DNA of 34,496 nt from Comamonadaceae bacterium (GTDB lineage Bacteria > Pseudomonadota > Gammaproteobacteria > Burkholderiales > Burkholderiaceae_C). A program made the translations under genes and the position numbers. Below the pieces are notes generated by a model. The model saw only the letters and a program-made list of their open reading frames with translations. It did not search any database and was not told the DNA's origin. The stretch is taken from contig CANHSE010000004.1 of the NCBI GenBank assembly GCA_947463025.1, positions 1 to 34,496 of the forward strand. Reading direction: 5' to 3'. Positions 19,959 through 29,187 of the stretch are shown here, one piece after another (position 1 is the stretch's first letter; the number at the start of each line of letters is the position of its first letter).

Positions 19959-20735
19959 GTGAAGGAACGCGCAGGCATCCAGTCGGTGGAAGTGGGCTTC
20001 GCCCTGCTCGATGCCCTGGCCCGCGCCCCCGGTCCGCTGATGCTGCGAGATCTCGCGGCGGCCGCCGGCATGAGCGCCGCCAAGGCCCACCGCTACCTCG
20101 TGAGCTTTCAGCGCCTGCAACTGGTCACGCAAGACGCCGGCACCACCCGCTACGACCTCGGCCCCGCGGCCCTCAAACTCGGTTTGGCCTCGCTCTCGCG
20201 CCTGGACGCGGTCAAGCTGGCGCGCGAGCGGGTGGCCGGGCTGGTCGAATCCCTGGGTCATACCGTGGCCCTGGCCGTGTGGGGCAACCGCGGGCCGACC
20301 ATCGTGCACTGGGAGGAGTCGCCCCAGGCCGTCACCGTCAACCTGCGCCTGGGCGATGTGATGCCTCTGCTGTCCTCCGCGACCGGCCGCTGCTTTGCCG
20401 CCTGGCTGGCGCCAGAGGTGCTCGCGCCCTTGCTGCGCGAGGAGTTGGCCCGCGCGCAACGCCACCCCCTGCCCGACGTACCCACCACGATGGCGCAGGT
20501 GCAGCAGCTGCGGACCCAAACGCGAACCCAGGGCCTGGGCCGCGTGGTCGACTCGCTGCTGCCCGGCGTAGCGGGTTTTTGCGCGCCGGTGTTGGATGCC
20601 GATGGCCACCTCGCGCTGGGCATCGTCACCCTGGGCCCCACCTCGGGCTTTGACAGCGCCTGGGACGGCGCGGTCGCCACCCCCCTTCGGGCCGCCGCCG
20701 CGCGCCTGTCGGACGACCTCGGCCACCGAACGTGA
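19959..20735 (+). CDS. IclR-family transcriptional regulator
   Basis: IQSVEVGFALLDALARAPGPLMLRDLAAAAGMSAAKAHRYLVSFQRLQLV HTH, SSATGRCFAAWL effector domain; GTG start. Confidence 0.92.
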   Translation: MKERAGIQSVEVGFALLDALARAPGPLMLRDLAAAAGMSAAKAHRYLVSFQRLQLVTQDAGTTRYDLGPAALKLGLASLSRLDAVKLARERVAGLVESLGHTVALAVWGNRGPTIVHWEESPQAVTVNLRLGDVMPLLSSATGRCFAAWLAPEVLAPLLREELARAQRHPLPDVPTTMAQVQQLRTQTRTQGLGRVVDSLLPGVAGFCAPVLDADGHLALGIVTLGPTSGFDSAWDGAVATPLRAAAARLSDDLGHRT

Positions 20736-20754
20736 GACGCCCCCACGTCCGCTC

Positions 20755-21726
20755 ATGACGCAATCCGCTGTGCACGGGCGACCGGGCGCGGTACTGGCCA
20801 TCGGGGTGATCGCCGCCCATCTCCTGGTCATTCAAAGTCTGGACACGCACGATGCGCCCGTGCCGGGGCTGGCCGCACCCCCCGGCCTGCGGGTGCACAC
20901 CCTGCATTTGGATGTCGCGCCCACTCCTGCAAAGGCGCCCGAATCACAAGGGATCACAGGCAGGACGCCGACACACGCGGTCACCCGCTCCGCGAACCCG
21001 ACCACCGTGCCCACTACCGGACCCACCACGCCCGGTAGCCCGCCGTCCGCCACCGCCCCGACAGAGACCGCCGCAGGCGCAACCGCAGCGCGTGTTGCGC
21101 CTTCGATGCACCTGCGCTACGCCGTCTCCGGGCGCACCCGCGAGCAAGCGGTCGCGGGACAAGCCGAACTGGTCTGGCAGCACGCGGGCGCGCGCTACGA
21201 AGCGCGGTTCACGCAGGAAGGCACCGGCCTGGCCCGACGCAGCCAGCACAGCGCCGGCCAACTCACGCCCCAGGGCCTGGTGCCTGAACGCTACGCCGCC
21301 CGCGCCCGACATGAAGAAGCCGTGCACTTCGAGCACGCATCAGGCCGCGCGGTGTTCAGCGCCAACCGGCCTGCAGCGGCCTTGCAGGCCGGGGCCCAGG
21401 ATCGCCTGAGCCTGCTGTTGCAACTGGGTGCGCGCATCGCGGCCCAGCCCCAGGCGCATCCGCCCGGCACCTACCTGGACCTTCAAACCGCCACCACCCG
21501 CGATGCGCTGGTCTGGCGCTTTCGCATCGAGGGGCGCGAGGAACTCGCGCTGCCTGGCGGACACCTGCACACCCTGCGGCTGGTGCGCCTGCCTTTGGGC
21601 ACGTTCGAGCCCGAACTGGAAATCTGGCTGGCCCCTGCACTGGATTACGTCCCGGTCCGCATGCGTCTGACCCAGCCCGCAGGCGACAGCCTCGATTACC
21701 AGTGGTCAGGCACCGACAGGCGCTGA
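20755..21726 (+). CDS. DUF3108 domain protein with N-terminal anchor and Pro/Thr-rich linker
   Basis: LRYAVSGRTREQAVAGQAELVWQHAGARYEARF ... QDRLSLLLQLGARIA ... LEIWLAPALDYVPVRMRL; start set at 20755. Confidence 0.8.
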   Translation: MTQSAVHGRPGAVLAIGVIAAHLLVIQSLDTHDAPVPGLAAPPGLRVHTLHLDVAPTPAKAPESQGITGRTPTHAVTRSANPTTVPTTGPTTPGSPPSATAPTETAAGATAARVAPSMHLRYAVSGRTREQAVAGQAELVWQHAGARYEARFTQEGTGLARRSQHSAGQLTPQGLVPERYAARARHEEAVHFEHASGRAVFSANRPAAALQAGAQDRLSLLLQLGARIAAQPQAHPPGTYLDLQTATTRDALVWRFRIEGREELALPGGHLHTLRLVRLPLGTFEPELEIWLAPALDYVPVRMRLTQPAGDSLDYQWSGTDRR

Positions 21727-21834
21727 GGCCTGCGGTCACGAACCTGCCGACGTGGGGGCGCGGGACGGCCACAAGGGTAAGCCTTGAAACCGGCCCGAAC
21801 GCTGCCAGATACGACGGCAGGAAGGACACGTTTC

Positions 21835-22107
21835 ATGCAAATGCTCTATGACTCTGATTCGTTTGTCGTCGTGCACCTGCAGGCGAACGCACCCGCACAA
21901 GGCGAAGCCGAACCCGGCGTCGCCCGGCATGGCTTCGAGATCGTCGACAAGCGCTCGAACAAAGAGGTCTATCTGGACGGCTCCTGGGCCGATGCGTTTC
22001 AGCGCCAGATCAACGCCTGGCAATTGAACACCCCGACCCAGGAAGAAGTCGAGGAAACCCTGGGCAGCTACGCCGAGCTGGCGCAAAACCCGCTCGTGAT
22101 GCATTGA
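21835..22107 (+). CDS. DUF3567 family protein (betaproteobacterial)
   Basis: MQMLYDSDSFVVVHL...RHGFEIVDKRSNKEVYLDGSWADAFQRQI...TPTQEEVEETLGSY; strong SD AGGAAGGA. Confidence 0.85.
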   Translation: MQMLYDSDSFVVVHLQANAPAQGEAEPGVARHGFEIVDKRSNKEVYLDGSWADAFQRQINAWQLNTPTQEEVEETLGSYAELAQNPLVMH

Positions 22108-22142
22108 GTCGGCCATCCACGCCGCGTTCGGGGCCCTGCGCG

Positions 22143-22148
22143 TAGGAT
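22143..22148 (+). promoter_or_regulatory. -10-like TAGGAT, 7 nt before chaN-like ATG at 22156
   Basis: TAGGAT-GCGCCGC-ATG. Confidence 0.45.
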
Positions 22149-22155
22149 GCGCCGC

Positions 22156-22965
22156 ATGCGGTCCCACACCCTGACCCGTTTACCGACCTGGCTCGCGCGT
22201 TGGGGCACCGCGCTGCTGGCGATGGGCGGCTTGGCGCTCGTTGGCTGCACCCATCTGCCCGCCGCGGTGGATCAGGCCTTGCCCGCAGACGCCCTGCTCC
22301 TGGGCGAACAGCACGATGTGCCCGAGCACCAGCGCCTGCACCGCGACACCGTGCAGGCCTTGGCCGCGCGTGGGCAGTTGGCTGCTGTGGCTCTGGAGAT
22401 GGCCGACCAAGGCGCGGGTACGCAGGGACTGCCGCGTGATGCCGACGAAGCCACCGTGCGCCAGGCCCTGCGCTGGAACGATGCAGGCTGGCCCTGGGCC
22501 GCCTACGGGCCCACGGTGATGGCGGCGGTGCGCGCCGGCGTGCCGGTGCTGGGCGCCAACCTGCCGCGGGCGCAGATGCGGGCCGCGATGGCGGACGAAT
22601 CGCTGGACGCCCGCCTGCCGGCGCCCGCACTGGCGCGCCAGCGCGAGGCGATCCGAACGGGCCACTGCGACCTGATGCCGCTGGCGCAGATTGCGCCCAT
22701 GGCCCGCATCCAGATTGCGCGCGATCGCGCCATGGCCGACACGGTGTCGCAGGCGGCGCAGGTAGCGCAAGCGGCTGGCGCCGGTCAGCCTGCGCGCATC
22801 GTGGTGCTGGTAGCGGGTCACGCGCATGTGGACGCCGAGCTGGGCGTGCCTGCGCACCTGCCGCCGGGCTTGCGTGCGCAAGCCATCACCTGGCCCAAGG
22901 CGCCGCCAGCGCGCGATTACTGCGCCGACCTGCGTCGGCAGATGCAAAGGCCGGCCCAGCCCTGA
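22156..22965 (+). CDS. ChaN-family (haem-binding, Tiki/EreA-like) lipoprotein
   Basis: Lipobox LALVGC; ADALLLGEQHDVPEHQRLH, VALEMAD, VVLVAGHAHVD; ATG at 22156 preferred over 22147. Confidence 0.86.
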   Translation: MRSHTLTRLPTWLARWGTALLAMGGLALVGCTHLPAAVDQALPADALLLGEQHDVPEHQRLHRDTVQALAARGQLAAVALEMADQGAGTQGLPRDADEATVRQALRWNDAGWPWAAYGPTVMAAVRAGVPVLGANLPRAQMRAAMADESLDARLPAPALARQREAIRTGHCDLMPLAQIAPMARIQIARDRAMADTVSQAAQVAQAAGAGQPARIVVLVAGHAHVDAELGVPAHLPPGLRAQAITWPKAPPARDYCADLRRQMQRPAQP

Positions 22966-24300
22966 TCAGGCCTGCCGGCGGATCGCGTCGGCCAGTGTGT
23001 TGACCAGACGGTCGATGTGCGACGCCTCCGCGATGTAGGGCGGTGCGATCACCAGCACCTCACCGGCCGGGCGCACCAGCGCGCCGTGCTTGAAGCAGTC
23101 CAGGAACACGTTGTAGGCGCGCTTGCCGGGCGCACCGGCGATCGGGGCGAGTTCGACCGCCGCCGCGCCGCCCAGGCTGCGTATGCCCACCACATTCGGC
23201 AGACCCTTGAAGGTGGCGTGGAAGGCGTCGCCCAGCTTCTTGCCCATTTCCCCTGCGCGCTGGAACAGGTTTTCTTCCTGAAACAGCTTGAGCGTGGCCA
23301 CCGCCGCGGCGCAGGCCACCGGGTGGCCCGAGTAGGTGTAGCCGTGGAAGAACTCGACCACGTACTCGGGCGCGTCGGTCTTCATCATCTGGTCGTACAG
23401 CTTATCGCGGCAGATGACACCTCCCAGCGGGATGACACCGTTGGTCACGCACTTGGCGAAATTGAGCATGTCGGGCACGACGCCGAAATAGTCGGCGGCG
23501 AAGTTGGTGCCCATGCGGCCAAAGCCGGTGATCACCTCGTCAAAGATCAACAAGATTCCGTGCTTGTCGCAGATCTCGCGCAGGCGCTTCAAGTAGCCCT
23601 TGGGTCCGATGTACCAGCCGGCGCTGCCTGCCACTGGCTCGACGATGATGGCTGCAATGTTGCTCGGGTCGTGCAAGGGCAGGATGCGCTGCTCGAGCTC
23701 GAGCAGCGGGTCTTCGGCCCACTCGGGCTCGACGTTGTGGATGTAGGCGTGGTTCACCGGGTCATGGATGAAGCGCAGGTGATCCACCCGGGGCAGCATG
23801 GCGGTGCCGTAGACCTTGCGGTTGGCGGGAATGCCGCCTACGCTCATGCCGCCAAAGCCCACGCCGTGGTAGCCGCGCTCGCGGCCGATGAAGACATTGC
23901 GGTGGCCTTCGCCACGCGCGCGGTGGTAGGCCAGGGCCACCTTCAGCGAGGTGTCGGCAGCCTCCGAGCCGGAGTTGCAAAACAGCACCTTGTTCAAGTC
24001 GCCGGGCGCCAGGGCAGCGATCATCTCGGCGGCCTTGAAGGCCTGGTCATTGGAAACTTGGAAAGCCGTGGCGTAATCGAGGGTGTCCAGTTGCTTCTTG
24101 ATCGCCTCGTTGATCGGCTTACGGTTGTGGCCCGCGCCCACGCACCAGAGGCTGGAGATGCCGTCCACCACCTGGCGGCCGTCGTGGGTGGTGAAGTGCA
24201 TGCCATCGGCCGCCACGAAAACGCGGGGCTCTTTGCGGAAATGGCGGTTGGGGGTGAAGGGCAACCATTGGTTGTCCATGTTGAAGTCGTTGTAGGCCAC
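22966..24300 (-). CDS. Class III omega-aminotransferase (beta-alanine:pyruvate transaminase type)
   Basis: LPFTPNRHF, VVDGISSLWCVGAGHNRKPI, LLIFDEVITGFGRMGT, PLGGVI; GTG start with upstream GGAG. Confidence 0.9.
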   Translation of the reverse strand: MAYNDFNMDNQWLPFTPNRHFRKEPRVFVAADGMHFTTHDGRQVVDGISSLWCVGAGHNRKPINEAIKKQLDTLDYATAFQVSNDQAFKAAEMIAALAPGDLNKVLFCNSGSEAADTSLKVALAYHRARGEGHRNVFIGRERGYHGVGFGGMSVGGIPANRKVYGTAMLPRVDHLRFIHDPVNHAYIHNVEPEWAEDPLLELEQRILPLHDPSNIAAIIVEPVAGSAGWYIGPKGYLKRLREICDKHGILLIFDEVITGFGRMGTNFAADYFGVVPDMLNFAKCVTNGVIPLGGVICRDKLYDQMMKTDAPEYVVEFFHGYTYSGHPVACAAAVATLKLFQEENLFQRAGEMGKKLGDAFHATFKGLPNVVGIRSLGGAAAVELAPIAGAPGKRAYNVFLDCFKHGALVRPAGEVLVIAPPYIAEASHIDRLVNTLADAIRRQA

Positions 24301-24387
24301 GGCAGTCTCCGTTGCGGGTCAGGAGGGCCATTTTGGCACCGTCTGGGGCCTTCCCGGGGGGGCAGCCACGGGGCGAGCGGGGGCTGC

Positions 24388-24393
24388 GACAAT
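24388..24393 (+). promoter_or_regulatory. -10-like GACAAT, 9 nt before purU ATG
   Basis: GACAAT-CGCCCCTCC-ATG. Confidence 0.5.
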
Positions 24394-24402
24394 CGCCCCT
24401 CC

Positions 24403-25251
24403 ATGAGCCCCGCCTACATCCTCACCCTGTCCTGCCCGGATCGTCCGGGCATCGTGCACGCCGTTTCGGGCTTCCTGCTGGAGCGCGGGGGCAACATTGA
24501 AGAGGCCGCCCAGTACAACGACCACGACACGGGGCTGTTTTTCATGCGGGTGCAGTTCGCCTGCGAGCGCCCGTCCTTTGAAGACCTCCAGCAGCAGCTG
24601 CACGCCTTCGCCGAGACGTTCAAGATGAACTGGCGCCTGCACGCCACGCACCAGCCGATGCGCACGGTACTGATGGTGAGTAAGGAAGGCCACTGTCTGA
24701 ACGACCTGCTGTTTCGCTGGAAAAGCGGGCTGCTGCCGCTGGACATTCGTGCCATCGTCTCCAACCACCGCGAGTTCTACCAGCTGGCCGCCAGCTACAA
24801 CGTGCCCTTCCACCACATCCCGGTCACGGCCGACACCAAGGCCCAGGCCGAGGCGCGCGCCTACGAGGTGATTCAGGCCGAGGGCGCCGAGCTGGTGGTG
24901 CTGGCCCGCTACATGCAAATCCTCTCGAACGACCTGTGCCAGAAGCTGGCCGGTCGCGCGATCAACATTCACCACAGCTTCCTGCCCAGTTTCAAGGGCG
25001 CCAAGCCCTACTACCAGGCGCATGACCGCGGCGTGAAACTGATCGGGGCCACCGCCCACTACGTGACCGCCGACCTGGACGAAGGCCCGATCATCGAGCA
25101 GGACGTGGCCCGGGTGGACCACAGCAAAACAGTCGAAGACCTCACCGCCATCGGCCGCGACACCGAAAGCCTGGTGCTGGCCCGCGCCGTGAAGTGGCAC
25201 AGCGAGCACCGGGTGCTCCTGAATGGCCACAAGACCGTCATCTTCAAATAG
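24403..25251 (+). CDS. purU: Formyltetrahydrofolate deformylase
   Basis: LTLSCPDRPGIVHAVSGFLLERGGNIEEAAQYND ACT domain; NIHHSFLPSFKGAKPYYQAHDRGVKLIGATAHYVTADLDEGPIIEQ. Confidence 0.96.
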   Translation: MSPAYILTLSCPDRPGIVHAVSGFLLERGGNIEEAAQYNDHDTGLFFMRVQFACERPSFEDLQQQLHAFAETFKMNWRLHATHQPMRTVLMVSKEGHCLNDLLFRWKSGLLPLDIRAIVSNHREFYQLAASYNVPFHHIPVTADTKAQAEARAYEVIQAEGAELVVLARYMQILSNDLCQKLAGRAINIHHSFLPSFKGAKPYYQAHDRGVKLIGATAHYVTADLDEGPIIEQDVARVDHSKTVEDLTAIGRDTESLVLARAVKWHSEHRVLLNGHKTVIFK

Positions 25252-25254
25252 GCT
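25249..25254 (+). promoter_or_regulatory. -10-like TAGGCT, 7 nt before glcD-like ATG, overlapping purU stop
   Basis: TAGGCT-GCGCCTC-ATG; TAG is also the purU stop codon. Confidence 0.35.
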
Positions 25255-25261
25255 GCGCCTC

Positions 25262-26755
25262 ATGAACGCTCCCGTCGATCCTTCTGTGCTCGAACGCGCC
25301 GACCGCCAGCGCCAGGTGGTGGCGGCGCTCGCCCCCCTCCTGCCCGAGGGTGGCCTGCTGTGGACGCCCGAGGACACCACCCCTTACGAGTGCGATGGCC
25401 TGACCGCCTACCGCCAGCGTCCGCTGGCCGTGGCCCTGCCCGAGACCGAAGACCAGGTGCGGGCCGTGCTGCGGGTCTGCCACGCACTGGCCGTGCCGGT
25501 GGTGGCACGCGGCGCCGGCACCGGCCTGTCGGGTGGTGCCATGCCCCACGCCCTGGGCGTGACGCTGTCGCTGGCGCGCTTTAACCGCATCCTGGCCATC
25601 GACCCCGTAAGCCGCACCGCCCGCGTGCAATGCGGCGTGCGCAATCTGGCGATCAGCGAAGCCGCGGCGCCCTACGGCCTTTACTACGCGCCCGACCCCT
25701 CCAGCCAGATCGCCTGCACCATTGGCGGCAACGTGGCCGAGAACTCGGGCGGCGTGCATTGCCTGAAGTACGGCCTCACCCTGCACAACGTGCTGCAGGT
25801 GCGTGGCTACACCGTCGAGGGCGAGCCCGTCACCTTGGGCAGTCGGGCCCTGGACACCCCCGGCTATGACCTGATGGCAGTGGTCGTGGGCAGCGAGGGC
25901 ATGCTGGCCGTCACGCTGGAAGTGACCGTCAAGCTGGTGCCCAAGCCCCAGCTGGCGCGCTGCATCATGGCCAGTTTCGACGACGTGCGCAAAGCCGGCG
26001 ACGCGGTGGCGGCAGTGATTGCCGCGGGCATCATCCCGGCGGGCCTGGAGATGATGGACAAGCCCATGACCGTCGCCGTCGAAGATTTTGTGCACGCGGG
26101 CTATGACCTCAGCGCCGAAGCCATCTTGCTGTGTGAGAGCGACGGCACCCCCGAGGAAGTCGAAGAAGAAATCGGCCGCATGTCCGAGGTGCTGCGCGCC
26201 GCGGGTGCCACCGCGATCGCGGTGAGCCGCGACGAGGCCGAGCGCCTGCGTTTCTGGAGCGGGCGCAAGAACGCCTTCTCGGCCACGGGCCGCATCAGCC
26301 CCGACTACATGTGCATGGACTCGACCATCCCGCGCAAGCGCCTGGCCGACATCCTGCAGGCCATTCAGGCCATGGAAAAGAAATACAACTTGCGCTGCGC
26401 CAACGTGTTCCATGCGGGCGATGGCAACCTGCACCCCCTGATCCTGTTTGATGCCAACGACCCCGACCAGCTGCATCGCTGCGAGCTGTTTGGCGCCGAC
26501 ATCCTGGAGACCAGCGTGGCCATGGGCGGTACGGTCACGGGCGAGCACGGCGTAGGCGTGGAAAAGCTCAACTCCATGTGCGTGCAATTCGCACCCGAAG
26601 AACGCGAGCAGATGTTCGGTATCAAGCGCGCCTTTGATGCCCAGGGCCTGCTCAATCCGGGTAAGGTCATTCCCACCTTGAATCGCTGCGCCGAATACGG
26701 GAAGATGCTGGTGCGCGGCGGCCAGATCAAGCACCCCGACCTGCCGCGGTTTTGA
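25262..26755 (+). CDS. FAD-linked oxidase, glycolate oxidase GlcD-like
   Basis: VPVVARGAGTGLSGGAMP, IGGNVAENSGGVHCLKYGLT, GEHGVGVEKL; start at 25262. Confidence 0.9.
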   Translation: MNAPVDPSVLERADRQRQVVAALAPLLPEGGLLWTPEDTTPYECDGLTAYRQRPLAVALPETEDQVRAVLRVCHALAVPVVARGAGTGLSGGAMPHALGVTLSLARFNRILAIDPVSRTARVQCGVRNLAISEAAAPYGLYYAPDPSSQIACTIGGNVAENSGGVHCLKYGLTLHNVLQVRGYTVEGEPVTLGSRALDTPGYDLMAVVVGSEGMLAVTLEVTVKLVPKPQLARCIMASFDDVRKAGDAVAAVIAAGIIPAGLEMMDKPMTVAVEDFVHAGYDLSAEAILLCESDGTPEEVEEEIGRMSEVLRAAGATAIAVSRDEAERLRFWSGRKNAFSATGRISPDYMCMDSTIPRKRLADILQAIQAMEKKYNLRCANVFHAGDGNLHPLILFDANDPDQLHRCELFGADILETSVAMGGTVTGEHGVGVEKLNSMCVQFAPEEREQMFGIKRAFDAQGLLNPGKVIPTLNRCAEYGKMLVRGGQIKHPDLPRF

Positions 26756-26816
26756 TCGCCGCTGGCTTCAGGCAAACTCTGTCGCACCTCATCTCAGAAC
26801 AATCAGGAGACCCACC

Positions 26817-28043
26817 ATGAACAAGCGCCCCACTTCCCTGCCACGCCGGCAGCTGCTCGCCGGCACCGGCGCCACCGTCACCGCCGCCGCGCTGGCCGGC
26901 TGGATGCGTGACGCTGCGGCCAACACCGCCGCGCCTGCCGCGGCCGCAGCACCCCGGCCGCTGCCCGCCTATGTGAACTGGAAAGATGCGAACAGCCTGA
27001 TCGTTCACACCAACACGACCATCGAAACCCGACGCAGCGCGTTTGGCACCAGCATCATCACCCCCGACGCGCAGCTGTACATCCGCAACAACCTGCCGGC
27101 GCCCGACGCCTCCATCGTCGCCGACCGCGATGCCTGGGAAGTGTCAATCGAAGGCGTGCGCAACCCGCGCAAACTGACCGTGCGCGACCTCAAGGCCATG
27201 GGCCTGGAGACCATGGCCATGGTGCTGCAATGCTCGGGTAACGGCCGCGGCTACTTCCCCAGCAAGCCCAGCGGCACGCCTTGGCAGGTGGGCGCCGCCG
27301 GGTGCGTGCTCTGGAGCGGTGTGCCGGTGCGCGTAGTGGCCGAGGCCCTGGGCGGCATGACCAACGGCATGAAGTTCATGACCGGTACCGGCGGCGAAAA
27401 ACTGCCCGAGGGGATCGATCCCAAGAGCGTCATCGTCGAACGATCGATGCCCGTCGTGGCCATGGCCGATGCCATGCTCGCCTGGGAAATGAACGGCGTG
27501 CCGATTTCGCTGGCGCACGGCGGCCCGCTGCGATTGATCGTCCCTGGCTACACCGGCGTGAACAACATCAAGTACGTCAAGCGCCTGGCCTTCACCGCCC
27601 AGGAAAGCGACGCGCGCATCATGTCGCACGGCTACCGCATTTCGCCGCCCGGCGCCAATGGCGATCCGTCGCAGCCTTCGGTGCAGGAGATGTCGGTCAA
27701 GTCCTGGATCAATGGCCCCGGCACCGATGGCAAACCTGTGACCGCGGGCACCGTGCAAATCCACGGCGTCGCTTTTGGCGGCATGCACGCCGTCTCCAAG
27801 GTGGACGTGTCGGTGGACGGCGGCAAGACCTGGGTCGCAGCCCGCATGGTCGGACCGGACCTCGGACGCTTTGCCTGGCGCCAGTTCGCGCTGGCGGTGC
27901 GCCTGCCGGCCGGGTCGCACACGCTGGTCAGCCGCGCCACTGACGCCGCGGGCAACGTGCAACCCGAGCAGCGGATGGAGAACGCGGCGGGCTACAACAA
28001 CAGCAGCTGGGTCGACCACGCGGTGAAGGTGACGGTGGCATGA
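26817..28043 (+). CDS. sorA: Sulfite dehydrogenase molybdopterin subunit, SorA-like, Tat exported
   Basis: LPRRQLLAGTGA twin-arginine signal; VLQCSGNGRGYF Mo-ligand Cys region; GVNNIKYVKRL. Confidence 0.85.
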   Translation: MNKRPTSLPRRQLLAGTGATVTAAALAGWMRDAAANTAAPAAAAAPRPLPAYVNWKDANSLIVHTNTTIETRRSAFGTSIITPDAQLYIRNNLPAPDASIVADRDAWEVSIEGVRNPRKLTVRDLKAMGLETMAMVLQCSGNGRGYFPSKPSGTPWQVGAAGCVLWSGVPVRVVAEALGGMTNGMKFMTGTGGEKLPEGIDPKSVIVERSMPVVAMADAMLAWEMNGVPISLAHGGPLRLIVPGYTGVNNIKYVKRLAFTAQESDARIMSHGYRISPPGANGDPSQPSVQEMSVKSWINGPGTDGKPVTAGTVQIHGVAFGGMHAVSKVDVSVDGGKTWVAARMVGPDLGRFAWRQFALAVRLPAGSHTLVSRATDAAGNVQPEQRMENAAGYNNSSWVDHAVKVTVA

Positions 28044-28372
28044 GGCTTTGGAAGCGACACCCCCTGCCGCTCTTTCTGCTGGCGGTGGCGTTCACAGCCC
28101 CGGTGGCCCACGCCGACCCCTTGGCCCCGGGTCGTGCGCTGTTCAAGCAGTCGGCCGTGCCGGCGTGTGCGCTGTGCCACGCGCTGAAAGACGCCGGTGC
28201 GGAAGGGGCCATCGGCCCCAGCCTCGACGAGCTCAAGCCCGATGCGGCGCGTGTGGCCAAGGCCCTGCGCAATGGCATCGGTCAAATGCCTGCCTACCGT
28301 GACAAGCTGACCGAGCAGCAGATCGAGACGCTGTCGCGGTACGTGGCGCGGGCCAGCGGCGCGCAGCGCTGA
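28040..28372 (+). CDS. sorB: Monohaem cytochrome c, SorB-like
   Basis: Signal peptide, CALCH haem site, IGQMPAY Met ligand; ATGA overlap with sorA. Confidence 0.8.
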   Translation: MRLWKRHPLPLFLLAVAFTAPVAHADPLAPGRALFKQSAVPACALCHALKDAGAEGAIGPSLDELKPDAARVAKALRNGIGQMPAYRDKLTEQQIETLSRYVARASGAQR

Positions 28373-28388
28373 GGCGCGCCTCGTTACG

Positions 28389-29165
28389 TTAGCCGGCTGA
28401 TTCGACCTGGTCCCGCGCCAGGCACAGATCGGCCCAGGCCTTGGCCTTATCCGGCAGGTTGCGAAGCAGGTAGGCCGGGTGGTAGGTCACCACCACCGGC
28501 ACGCCCGCGTAGTGATGGATCTGCCCGCGCAACTTGCCAATCGGCTCGGTGCTCCCCAGAAGCGACTGCACCGCGAAGCGGCCCATGGCCAAGATGATCT
28601 TGGGCTGCAGCAAAGCCACCTGACGTCGCAGATAAGGCTCGCACTGCGCGACTTCGGCGGGCTCGGGGTTGCGGTTGCCGGGGGGGCGGCACTTCAAGAC
28701 GTTGGCGATATAAACGTTCTCGTGCCGGCCCAGACCGATGGCCCGCAGCATGTTGTCCAGGAGCTTGCCCGCCGGCCCGACGAAGGGCTCGCCTTGCAGG
28801 TCCTCCATCTCGCCCGGGGCCTCACCCACCACCAGCCAATCGGCCTGCCGATCGCCCACACCAAAGACCGTGTGGCGGCGGCTGTGGCACAGGCCGCAGG
28901 CCTGGCAGGCGGCCACGGTCTCGGTGAGGGCGTCCCAATCCATGTCGGCGACCGTGCCGGACAAAGGGGCCAGCGCACGTTCGGGAAGTCCCGCCGGGGC
29001 TGGCGTCGCCACGGGTGCGGGCGTCGGACGGGGCGCGGGCGCTTGCGGCGCGCGCGCGGTTTCGGTGGAGACGGCGGCAGCCGCCTCGGCGGGCACTAGG
29101 TCGAACAGGCGCACGCCCATCTCGGCCAGCATGGCACGTTGACGGGCGTCGAGCTGCAAGGTCAT
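28389..29165 (-). CDS. Uracil-DNA glycosylase, type 4 [4Fe-4S] family
   Basis: CQACGLC...; VVGEAPGEMEDLQGEPFVGPAGKLLDNML; VLKCRPPGNRNP; VVVTYHPAYLLR; Ala/Pro-rich N-terminal extension. Confidence 0.92.
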   Translation of the reverse strand: MTLQLDARQRAMLAEMGVRLFDLVPAEAAAAVSTETARAPQAPAPRPTPAPVATPAPAGLPERALAPLSGTVADMDWDALTETVAACQACGLCHSRRHTVFGVGDRQADWLVVGEAPGEMEDLQGEPFVGPAGKLLDNMLRAIGLGRHENVYIANVLKCRPPGNRNPEPAEVAQCEPYLRRQVALLQPKIILAMGRFAVQSLLGSTEPIGKLRGQIHHYAGVPVVVTYHPAYLLRNLPDKAKAWADLCLARDQVESAG

Positions 29166-29171
29166 GGCGTG

Positions 29172-29177
29172 ATTGTC
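29172..29177 (-). promoter_or_regulatory. -10-like GACAAT, 6 nt before UDG ATG
   Basis: GACAAT-CACGCC-ATG. Confidence 0.5.
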
Positions 29178-29187
29178 GCCGCAGGTC

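Noticed and set aside
21802-21820. CTGCC-N9-GGCAG repeat before DUF3567
   Set aside because: Only 5-bp arms and a long loop in GC-rich DNA; expected by chance often enough.
23017-25251. 744-aa plus-strand ORF
   Set aside because: Its first part is antisense to the aminotransferase and only its end is PurU; an accidental in-frame run-on. True purU start is 24403.
25244-26734. 496-aa minus-strand ORF antisense to the GlcD-like gene
   Set aside because: Low-complexity His/Gln/Gly/Ala-rich composition typical of antisense frames in high-GC codon usage; the sense strand encodes a clear conserved protein.
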